A stretch of 22,667 bases of DNA from Euryarchaeota archaeon UBA181 (GTDB lineage: Archaea; Thermoplasmatota; Poseidoniia; Poseidoniales; Thalassarchaeaceae), in NCBI GenBank assembly GCA_002496725.1, contig DALI01000038.1:745-23411 (forward strand), written 5' to 3'. Made by a program: the position numbers and the translations under genes. The notes under the pieces were generated by a model. It ran no database searches. It saw only the letters and a program-made list of their open reading frames with translations, and was not told the origin of the DNA. Positions 7,852 to 14,557 of the stretch are shown in pieces; position 1 is the stretch's first letter; each line of letters starts with the position of its first letter.

Positions 7852-9495
7852 ATGGTAGACTTCAATGGTTCAATCAAAAAGCTCTCATCGCCTAAATTTA
7901 GGAGGGGTGCATCAATTGCTGCCTTCTGGATTTTGATCGGCATTCTGGCCACAGAAATCCTCCAGACTTATCTCATAGATGGAGAGACTCAACAATCTGC
8001 TTATGGTGATGATTGGAATGATTTGGGATCATTCAGGTCAGATATCAATGATATGGGGATAGAAACCAATGCACTTGTTTCAAGCCCATTACTTCTCAGT
8101 GAGATAGACTATCCGGAGGAAGCCGTGTTCATCGTTTCAGGGGTCGAGAGAGATACAATATCACTTCCTAGATTTACAGGTGATGAGAGTGTCATTGAAC
8201 TCACGGAAAGTGACGGCTATACAAACTCCGAGATCTTGGCTATAGAGAATTTCGTCCAAAGAGGAGGGACTGTGGTCCTGATGGATGACTTCGGATACTC
8301 AGCACAATTAGCCAGTCAATTCGGCCTTGACTACTCTGGACACAGGCTCTATGATGGACAGGCATATGCTCACGGACTTGACTACAACTACGTATGGATA
8401 AACTCATCCTCGGCCTTCAACTTCACTACGAATTCAGGATCACTGTCTTCAGTGAACCCATGTCTCAAGGACTCTGACAGGGACGGGGTGATCGATCTCC
8501 TTGACATTGACCCCCTCGACTCGGAGATTACTACTTCTGGAATTTCTATGGGGGATGCCGGGCTGTGTTCTCACAGATTCGATGTGACCACATCATCTTG
8601 GGATTTCTCCGAAGGCTACAATATTCTCACAAATGGCCCTTCTGCCTTTGAGAAAGAAAGCTCATACAACCCGGTTGAGAATAGGTATGCGATTGGTAGA
8701 TCAACTCTTGACTCTTACTTGGACACTAATGATGATGGAAATCTCACAGTTGGATTCGAAGCGGCAGGAATAGAAGATGACGAACAGGGTCCTTTCGCAG
8801 TCTACGTGAGGTATTGCTTTGAACGGCTGTGTCTTGATTCAGATTCTGGAAGAGTCCATTTCGTATCCGATGGCTCCCTTCTCATCAATTCCTTGTATGA
8901 TCCAGATTTTGACTCTGAGTACTCTGGCTTGGTTCCCGGAAATGATAATCGAAAATGGGCACTTGACATCATAGCAGAAGCCCTCCTAGTAGGCAACTCC
9001 AGTACTTCAGCAAGTGAAAATGCAATTGTCATCTTTGATGAAAGCAGACATCAACAGTCCAACATTGGTGGAGATACCTACAATCTTCTGTATTATCTGT
9101 TGATTTATTTCACTAATGATTGGATGGCCATGCTCATATTGTTCTTAGGTTTGTTCATTTCACTTGAGGCAGTCCTCATAAGGAAGGAAGATCCAGATGA
9201 ATGGAGGCACGTTTTCAGAATAATTTACTATGGTTTCGGAGATGCTAGAAGGTATGAGTATTACCAAAGGCCAGAAAAAATTCGACAAGTACTGCTCACT
9301 AGGATTAGGAATGTGAATGCCATGTCCAGAGAGGAGTTTGATGCTCTACCTGCAGCAGAACTTCAGAGGATGGTAGATGATAAGGTTCTGACTGAATTCA
9401 TATTCAATGATAGGAGATACAAATCAGATGAGCTAGTAGGAATAGTCAAGCGAATTAAGGAATGGGGATCTACCGACACAGAAGGGGGAGTCTGA
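7852..9495 (+). CDS. DUF4350-like membrane protein with calcium-binding-type loops
   Basis: From ATG 7852 this is a 547-residue membrane protein. A hydrophobic helix near residues 20-38 is followed by a large outside region, a second helix near 424-443 and a C-terminal cytoplasmic part of about 100 residues. The early outside part (FVQRGGTVVLMDDFG) and FDESRHQ just before the second helix fit the DUF4350 (glutamine-amidotransferase-like) pattern. Two acidic loops sit between them: DSDRDGVIDLLDIDPLD (207-223), which looks like a thrombospondin type-3 calcium loop, and DTNDDGNLT (291-299), EF-hand-like. DUF4350 proteins usually travel with DUF58 and a MoxR ATPase; DUF58 follows here with a 2-base gap but no MoxR gene is in view. 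A structural or regulatory role at the cell surface is inferred. Confidence 0.7.
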   Translation: MVDFNGSIKKLSSPKFRRGASIAAFWILIGILATEILQTYLIDGETQQSAYGDDWNDLGSFRSDINDMGIETNALVSSPLLLSEIDYPEEAVFIVSGVERDTISLPRFTGDESVIELTESDGYTNSEILAIENFVQRGGTVVLMDDFGYSAQLASQFGLDYSGHRLYDGQAYAHGLDYNYVWINSSSAFNFTTNSGSLSSVNPCLKDSDRDGVIDLLDIDPLDSEITTSGISMGDAGLCSHRFDVTTSSWDFSEGYNILTNGPSAFEKESSYNPVENRYAIGRSTLDSYLDTNDDGNLTVGFEAAGIEDDEQGPFAVYVRYCFERLCLDSDSGRVHFVSDGSLLINSLYDPDFDSEYSGLVPGNDNRKWALDIIAEALLVGNSSTSASENAIVIFDESRHQQSNIGGDTYNLLYYLLIYFTNDWMAMLILFLGLFISLEAVLIRKEDPDEWRHVFRIIYYGFGDARRYEYYQRPEKIRQVLLTRIRNVNAMSREEFDALPAAELQRMVDDKVLTEFIFNDRRYKSDELVGIVKRIKEWGSTDTEGGV

Positions 9496-9497
9496 TT

Positions 9498-10751
9498 ATG
9501 TGGACAAGGAAAGCTGCAATCATGCTAACCAGTGGAATCAGTTTGATTCTAATCGGAATGATGATTTCAAACTTCCAGTTGATGATAATAGGCCTTTCAT
9601 TCATCTCTATGCTCGCAATAAATGGCTGGGTATCTGGACATTCTGAACTAATCATTCACAGGGAGACCTCTGCAACTAACGTATACAAGGGCGACGACAT
9701 AGTAATTTCACTCACAATAACCAATAAGTCCTATCGGAGGACCCAGCAGTTGGAACTATTCGACAATGTCCCCCATGAAATGAAGATGCGAAAAGGAATA
9801 AATCAGATGAGGATGAACCTTGGCCCTGGTCAGTCTACCACGATGAAATACGTAGTAAGATGCCCATTGAGGGGGCATTACACAGTAGGTCCAGTATCCG
9901 TAAGGTACAGGAATGCGTTCAATCTCTTTGTCAGTGAAACCAAAGTCAATGACAGATCCGATATCACGGTATTCCCACAGATTAGAGATATCGAGGAAGC
10001 GCTTCTTCGTTCAGATGTTCCGAAGATGTATTCTGGGGCCACGACTCTAAAGACTCCGGGACCAGGAATGGAATTCTATGCTCTAAGGGAGTATATGCCC
10101 GGTGACTCATTCCGCTCTATCAACTGGAAAGCCTTGGCTAGAACTGGTGAGATGATGGTTAATGAGAAGACTAGGGATGCAGTTACTGATGTATTCGTAA
10201 TCGTCGATACCAGGGATGTTTCAAGGATTGGTACGGTCCTCAAGAATCCTCTGGAGATGGGTACCGTAGCCGCCGCCTCAGTATCAAATTATTTCCTCAG
10301 GAGGAGGGACTCAGTGGCCTTAGTAACATACGGGTCAAGAATGGACTATCTCCCTCCTGAGACCGGTGATAAGCAGTACTTCAAAATCCTGAGTGGACTA
10401 GCTTCAGTACAATCCAAGGGATCTATGCCACTTCAAGCCGTTACCAATGCTCTCTCTCCAAGAATAAGCAGAGGCTCTCCAGTATTCATTATTAGTAGCC
10501 TAGAAGGGGACGGCACAACTCTCCCCGCAATCAGGAGCTTATCCGGAAAGGGCCACCAAGTTATCGTACTCTCTCCAAGCAGTATTGATTTAGAGAGGCT
10601 AGTTAGTAGGATTCCTAGGATGTCCTATGAGGTTCTGAAACTAGAGAGGCAGAACAGACTAACAGCAATCGCCGGATATGGTGCAAAGGTAATTGACTGG
10701 ACTCCCGATGTCGAACTCTCTCAGGCACTATTGCAAATTAATTTGGGTTAG
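9498..10751 (+). CDS. DUF58 family protein (von Willebrand A-like)
   Basis: From ATG 9498 this gives 417 residues. Two adjacent N-terminal helices (about 7-24 and 27-43) anchor it. A beta-sandwich-like region follows (about 50-160), then the DUF58 signature FYALREYMPGDSFRSINWK (193-211), then a VWA-like domain starting VFVIVDTRD (232-240). The strand VFIISSLEGDG (329-339) fits the same fold. DUF58 proteins partner MoxR AAA+ ATPases in membrane or metal-insertion complexes, with no single known substrate. ATG 9498 is chosen because GGGGGAG (9484-9490) is 7 bases upstream and the preceding stop is at 9493-9495; an earlier in-frame start would overlap the upstream gene. It is the middle gene of the trio. 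Confidence 0.88.
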   Translation: MWTRKAAIMLTSGISLILIGMMISNFQLMIIGLSFISMLAINGWVSGHSELIIHRETSATNVYKGDDIVISLTITNKSYRRTQQLELFDNVPHEMKMRKGINQMRMNLGPGQSTTMKYVVRCPLRGHYTVGPVSVRYRNAFNLFVSETKVNDRSDITVFPQIRDIEEALLRSDVPKMYSGATTLKTPGPGMEFYALREYMPGDSFRSINWKALARTGEMMVNEKTRDAVTDVFVIVDTRDVSRIGTVLKNPLEMGTVAAASVSNYFLRRRDSVALVTYGSRMDYLPPETGDKQYFKILSGLASVQSKGSMPLQAVTNALSPRISRGSPVFIISSLEGDGTTLPAIRSLSGKGHQVIVLSPSSIDLERLVSRIPRMSYEVLKLERQNRLTAIAGYGAKVIDWTPDVELSQALLQINLG

Positions 10752-10762
10752 GATGGATAAAT

Positions 10763-11968
10763 ATGGCTAAGAATTCTGTACCGGAGAAGCAATCCCTCGA
10801 GATATCAAGCCTCAGAAAGAGGTGGAAAATCATCCTTCTGCAGCTAATATCAACAGTAGCACTTCTAGCTCTGATGCAGAGAATGATCAAGCTTTACGGA
10901 TCATGCTCTGACTCATTCGTTGAATCCTATGGCGACTCTATGTACTGGTGCCCTGCTTATGAGCACACCAGAGGCCTATTGTGGTTCCAAGAACAGACTG
11001 GTTCACTTCTCCTTCCCGATGCCGTTCATGGCTTAGATCAAACTGGAAATATGGCATTAGCGGCCCCGCTTCTTCTTTGTGTGATAGCTACTATCATTTG
11101 GATATACACTCTGACTGCCAAAGAGAATATCCGTAATAATATCAGGAGGTTGGTATTTGGCGGTATGCTGGCGTGGGGCTTACTACCATTTGTGATTTCA
11201 TGGGTCTTAGCCATCTCAAATTTCGGCTTTCATTTACCTTGGGGGCCAACCGATGAACTAAATCATCTGGAATACCTGTTAGACCCGTTACTTTTCGTAA
11301 TTGAGCTCATCTTCCTGGGAATAGTTTTCGCACCAGTCCTATCTGGTTTGATGGGTATATGGGGACTCTCTAGGAAGCTACTGACTTGGACCATTGGATA
11401 TTATCTGACAATCATAGGGATACACGCAATTCTTACGTTCGAGGGAATAACACAATCGGTAGACCTAGGGCTCTCCCCACTTCCTGCACAAATAGGTGAG
11501 GCAACCTTGCTGGGAGGACTTGTGTCTCCTCTCTCTCTAAGCCTACTGGAAGTGGCCATACTTCTGCTAGTCTATTTGGAATCCGGATCAGCAGTAATAT
11601 CCCATATGGAGTACGCATCTATTCTTCCAGGGGATACCAGAAGGGATCCAGAGTATGTGAGGCAATTCAATAACGTTGTTAATGGGCACATCGTTCATCT
11701 GATCAGTGTCATGGCACTGGTAGCTCTCACCACTGCCATAGCATTGGAATTTGATGACTTCTTGATATCTACTGTAAGTGCCTTATCGGGCGGGCAGTGG
11801 GCAGGTCAGGTAAGAGAGTCCCTAGAGTTACAACTTACTTATGGAAAAGTCATTTCTGCAGGACTTTTCTTGGTTGTCGTAGCAGGAATGAGATTTATTC
11901 TGCCTTGGCAGAGAGTTACAGGAATTGTAGAAACAGCATTCCTTAGATTTAGGACAAATGAGTCTTGA
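10763..11968 (+). CDS. Eight-helix membrane protein of unknown family
   Basis: A 401-residue integral membrane protein that I do not recognise. Hydrophobic segments are visible at about 23-43, 97-117, 129-153, 173-200, 206-228, 251-271, 306-328 and 361-380. An outside-type loop between the first two contains two cysteines (Cys48 and Cys63) that could form a disulfide. A polar, charged stretch at about 280-305 (MEYASILPGDTRRDPEYVRQ) is probably cytoplasmic. It starts 11 bases after the DUF58 stop, with GGATGG upstream of ATG 10763, so it is the third gene of the operon. Position suggests it is the membrane partner of the DUF58/DUF4350 proteins; there is no direct evidence of transport or enzyme activity. 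Confidence 0.72.
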   Translation: MAKNSVPEKQSLEISSLRKRWKIILLQLISTVALLALMQRMIKLYGSCSDSFVESYGDSMYWCPAYEHTRGLLWFQEQTGSLLLPDAVHGLDQTGNMALAAPLLLCVIATIIWIYTLTAKENIRNNIRRLVFGGMLAWGLLPFVISWVLAISNFGFHLPWGPTDELNHLEYLLDPLLFVIELIFLGIVFAPVLSGLMGIWGLSRKLLTWTIGYYLTIIGIHAILTFEGITQSVDLGLSPLPAQIGEATLLGGLVSPLSLSLLEVAILLLVYLESGSAVISHMEYASILPGDTRRDPEYVRQFNNVVNGHIVHLISVMALVALTTAIALEFDDFLISTVSALSGGQWAGQVRESLELQLTYGKVISAGLFLVVVAGMRFILPWQRVTGIVETAFLRFRTNES

Positions 11969-12170
11969 TTACCTGACTCCAAATAGTGCCGTAATCATTC
12001 TAAATATCAGATCACAAGCTAACGGAACTAGAAACACCATCAATAAAATTGTCAGAAGGAAAGAATCGGTTCCCAGAATAGAATTAACCCCCTTGTTGAT
12101 ATCGTTAAAGAATATCATTGAACAACACAAGACTGAGATTATGACAATACGTTCAGGTTGTGAAGAATGA
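11958..12170 (+). CDS. Possible small protein at the end of the DUF58 operon
   Basis: A 70-residue frame begins with an ATG that overlaps the end of the previous gene by 11 bases. Arginine codons are mostly AGA/AGG and first codon positions are purine in about 50 of 70 codons, both like real genes in this window. The C-terminal half could form an amphipathic helix (LKNIIEQHKTEIMTIR). No domain is recognised and no Shine-Dalgarno stands out. A frame on the opposite strand (11969-12262) could encode a small two-helix membrane protein, but its codon pattern is weaker. This may be noncoding. Confidence 0.33.
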   Translation: MSLDYLTPNSAVIILNIRSQANGTRNTINKIVRRKESVPRIELTPLLISLKNIIEQHKTEIMTIRSGCEE

Positions 12171-12315
12171 GATTCTCCTCTTCTAAAAGATCGTCCAAGC
12201 AAGGTCCGCCGCTCCTCCATGTTATCGCTGAAGGCAACTTTCAATATCAAAAATGCGCTCATTGGTTATCATATCTCCACACTGGGTTCAAGTTCAGCTC
12301 CCTCCGGGCAGGGGC
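12171..12315 (+). other. Intergenic region before the tRNA thiolase gene
   Basis: Apart from the TATA-like box at 12266-12274 I see no gene here. The plus-strand frame starting at 12167 has random-looking codon use (purine first in only 21 of its first 51 codons) and runs into the next gene, so it is left out. If the small ORF ending at 12170 is not real, the whole gap from 11969 to 12315 is noncoding. Confidence 0.5.
12266..12274 (+). promoter_or_regulatory. Possible TATA box for the tRNA-modification operon
   Basis: TTATCATAT lies about 46 bases before ATG 12316. A start about 26 bases downstream, near 12296, would leave a leader of roughly 20 bases. It lies inside the longer version of the thiolase frame, which argues for the shorter protein. 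Confidence 0.4.
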
Positions 12316-13317
12316 ATGGATGAGGCCATATCCGTGTCTACTTGCAGTCGCTGTAGACTTCCTTCCATAGTTCACCAGCCATATAGTGGACAACACCTCT
12401 GTGGAAGGCACCTTTCTGACTCAGTTCGTAGAAGGACCTCTAGGGAACTAAGAAGGCAACTCAGCCTCCCGAAGGATGCAAGAAAAGATGATGGTAGCCC
12501 ATATGTGGTACTTATCGCGGTCTCAGGTGGAAAAGACTCCGCAGTTTTACTCACTATGATCAAGGACATAATTGGAAGTAGAAGGGACGTTAAGCTAGTG
12601 GCAGGATGTATCGATGAGGGAATAGATGGCTACAGGTCCCCCTCTCTCGAGTGTGCCAGGGATCTCTCAGAAGATCTCGGCGTAGATTTTGTTACACTGA
12701 GTTACCAAGAAATGGGATATGACAGAATGGATGAAGTCGTCTCCAAGATTCCTGGCATGGGGGAGCTTCATGATGAGGCTAGTGGAATGATGCCTTGCTC
12801 GTTCTGTGGCGTGTTCAGAAGGCAGAGCCTCAATTCACTTGCAGAAAAGGTAGGGGCCGATGTAATGGCTCTGGGTCATAATCTTGATGATATGGCACAG
12901 TCAATCCTGATGAACCTACAAAAAGGAGAAATCGAGAGATCTGTCAGACTCGCCCCTCATACCTCTTCACCAATAGAGGGAATGGTTCCTAGAATAGTCC
13001 CTCTAAGATGGATTCCAGAGCAAGAGATTCATGCCTTTGCACTGTTTAACAATTTACCGATTCATCATGGAGATTGCCCACATGCGCCAGGAGCTCAGAG
13101 GCAGCAGAGTAGGGCAATAGTTGCCCAACTGGAAACCCTGACCCCAGGGGCAAGACATGGGCTACTGCACTCTCTTGATCAGATAAGAGAAATACATAGA
13201 GAGGTGAACCCAGATCATAATAGTAAAATCGGAAGATGCTCACTTTGCGGTGAGGCAACTTCCAGATCGGTGTGCCAGTCATGTACGATGAAGAAGTGGC
13301 TATCCGAGGTACCGTGA
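12316..13317 (+). CDS. NcsA/TtuA-type tRNA 2-thiolation enzyme
   Basis: From ATG 12316 this is a 333-residue PP-loop ATPase of the Ncs6/TtuA group, which adenylates a tRNA uridine and replaces its 2-oxygen with sulfur. The N-terminal zinc knuckle uses Cys10, Cys13, Cys29 and His32. The PP-loop SGGKDS is at 70-75. Cys161 and Cys164 in CSFCGVFRR and Cys254 in GDCPHA correspond to the three [4Fe-4S] ligands of TtuA. GHNLDDMAQSILMN (187-200) is the other family signature. A C-terminal zinc knuckle has Cys308, 311, 320 and 323. The target could be wobble U34 (NcsA/Ctu1) or U54 (TtuA); the sequence does not decide. ATG 12316 precedes the zinc knuckle by 9 residues, as expected; the longer frame from 12253 adds unrelated residues. 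The next gene starts 8 bases after the stop. Confidence 0.9.
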   Translation: MDEAISVSTCSRCRLPSIVHQPYSGQHLCGRHLSDSVRRRTSRELRRQLSLPKDARKDDGSPYVVLIAVSGGKDSAVLLTMIKDIIGSRRDVKLVAGCIDEGIDGYRSPSLECARDLSEDLGVDFVTLSYQEMGYDRMDEVVSKIPGMGELHDEASGMMPCSFCGVFRRQSLNSLAEKVGADVMALGHNLDDMAQSILMNLQKGEIERSVRLAPHTSSPIEGMVPRIVPLRWIPEQEIHAFALFNNLPIHHGDCPHAPGAQRQQSRAIVAQLETLTPGARHGLLHSLDQIREIHREVNPDHNSKIGRCSLCGEATSRSVCQSCTMKKWLSEVP

Positions 13318-13325
13318 GGGATGAG

Positions 13326-14150
13326 ATGTTCGTAAACATAGCAGGTTACAGATTCATTGACCTTCCAGACAGGGATTCCCTCAGGGAGCCTTTCAGAGAG
13401 AAATGCATCGATTTGGGACTGAAAGGGACGATTCTACTGAGTCATAATGGGATAAATTTCTTCTTGGCAGGAACTCAAGAATCAATCAATGAATACGTGT
13501 CCTTCCTGAATGAGGATAAGAGGTTACAAGGGATTCCTATGCATTTGTCCCATACTGATTATCAACCGTTCCGCAGAATGCTAGTACGCCTCAAGAGAGA
13601 GATAATTTCCCTTGGCATAGATTCGATAAGGCCAGGAGAAAATACTGGCAATTACATCGAACCAAACGACTTCAAGCAGTGGCTGGACGAAGAAAGAGAG
13701 GTTCTCGTTTTGGATACTAGGAATGACTATGAGCTCAGGGTCGGAACGTTCGAAAAAGCTGTCGATCTAGATATCAAATCCTTCCGAGAGTTCCCTGAGG
13801 CAGTTAAGAAACTCGAATATGACAAGTCGATACCTGTGGTAATGTTCTGCACAGGCGGCATAAGGTGCGAGAAAGCTAGCATGGTCATGGAAGATCAGGG
13901 CTGGAGTGAGGTGTATCAGATTAGAGGAGGAATACTTGGTTACTTCAAGGATACGGGAGGCACTCATTGGGATGGGGACTGCTTCGTTTTCGATCAGCGC
14001 GTATCCGTGGATAAGAATCTCATTGAGGCGGATCATGAGATGTGCTTCAAATGCCGAGAACCCCTCTCTGCAGAAGATCTAGAATCAGATAAGTACTCAA
14101 TAGAGGAGCACTGTCCTTACTGTTTCGACTCATTAGTTGGTGTAGCATGA
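13326..14150 (+). CDS. trhO: TrhO-type (UPF0176, rhodanese) tRNA uridine-34 hydroxylase
   Basis: A 274-residue member of the TrhO/YceA family, which in bacteria hydroxylates U34 to 5-hydroxyuridine using O2. An N-terminal ferredoxin-like domain (1-90) includes LSHNGINFFLAG (38-49), matching the family's AHEGIN region. The central rhodanese domain has FCTGGIRCEKA with active-site Cys175 and conserved Cys181, then GGILGYF and WDGDCFVFDQR (215-225). A C-terminal knuckle, CFKC (240-243) and CPYC (263-266), probably binds zinc. ATG 13326 follows GAGGG (13316-13320) and gives the usual family N-terminus; ATG 13272 would overlap the thiolase gene by 46 bases. The stop overlaps the cupin start as ATGA. 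Confidence 0.88.
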   Translation: MFVNIAGYRFIDLPDRDSLREPFREKCIDLGLKGTILLSHNGINFFLAGTQESINEYVSFLNEDKRLQGIPMHLSHTDYQPFRRMLVRLKREIISLGIDSIRPGENTGNYIEPNDFKQWLDEEREVLVLDTRNDYELRVGTFEKAVDLDIKSFREFPEAVKKLEYDKSIPVVMFCTGGIRCEKASMVMEDQGWSEVYQIRGGILGYFKDTGGTHWDGDCFVFDQRVSVDKNLIEADHEMCFKCREPLSAEDLESDKYSIEEHCPYCFDSLVGVA

Positions 14151-14506
14151 CTAAGATTAACCTCATGGAGAAACTATCCAGTTTCTCTGATCATTGGTCT
14201 CCCAAGGTGATAGCTGAGATGAATGATTACCAGTTCAAGCTAGTCAAGATCAAGGGGGATTTCATATGGCATAACCATGCTGATACTGACGAGGTTTTCA
14301 TCGTGATAGAGGGTTCTATGTGCATAGAATTCGAGGACAGAACAATCGAGCTCTCGGAAGGTGAGATGTACGTGGTACCCAAGGGAGTTAATCACAAGCC
14401 ATACGCCCAAGAGGAGTGTAAGATAATGCTCGTGGAGCCCCGTAATGTTGTAAACACAGGTGACAAAGAGGACGATTTGACTGCTTCGAACGATATTTGG
14501 GTGTAG
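14147..14506 (+). CDS. Single-domain cupin, probably metal-binding
   Basis: A 119-residue cupin. Motif 1 is WHNHADTDEVFIVIEG (41-56), with His42, His44 and Glu49 as metal ligands. Motif 2 is EGEMYVVPKGVNHKPYA (71-87), with His83 as the fourth ligand. It is one small beta-barrel with no extra domain. The ATG overlaps the TrhO stop by 4 bases (ATGA), so translation is coupled. Cupins of this type may be dioxygenases, isomerases or small-molecule sensors. The setting suggests a link to tRNA modification or sulfur chemistry, but nothing in the sequence shows the substrate. A stem-loop follows 14 bases after the stop. Confidence 0.85.
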   Translation: MTKINLMEKLSSFSDHWSPKVIAEMNDYQFKLVKIKGDFIWHNHADTDEVFIVIEGSMCIEFEDRTIELSEGEMYVVPKGVNHKPYAQEECKIMLVEPRNVVNTGDKEDDLTASNDIWV

Positions 14507-14520
14507 ACTGCAAAGTCCCT

Positions 14521-14557
14521 GTCACTGAGGTCAATCAATCAGACAGTGACGTGATTT
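14521..14557. terminator. Stem-loop between convergent genes, likely transcription terminator
   Basis: GTCACTG (14521-14527) and CAGTGAC (14544-14550) are perfect 7-base inverted arms around a 16-base loop. A TTTT run begins 3 bases after the plus-strand arm. It lies between the cupin stop (14506) and the end of the convergent MFS gene, whose last codons are inside the structure. It could stop transcription of the plus-strand operon and possibly of the minus-strand one too. Archaeal termination relies mainly on T-runs, so the stem may be incidental. Confidence 0.45.

Noticed and set aside
11969..12262. Minus-strand ORF that could encode a small two-helix membrane protein
   Set aside because: Purine bias at first codon positions is weaker than in the plus-strand frame, it would face the plus-strand operons on both sides, and no promoter or Shine-Dalgarno supports it.
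12250..12315. tRNA-like pieces (a D-loop-like GGTTATCA and a T-loop-like GGTTCAAGTTC) upstream of the thiolase gene
   Set aside because: The T-stem does not pair, there is no room for an anticodon stem, and no matching 5' acceptor strand is found upstream.
12167..12370. 67-residue plus-strand ORF starting with an ATGA overlap
   Set aside because: Codon first positions are purine in only 21 of the first 51 codons, the sequence looks random, and it runs out of frame into the thiolase gene.
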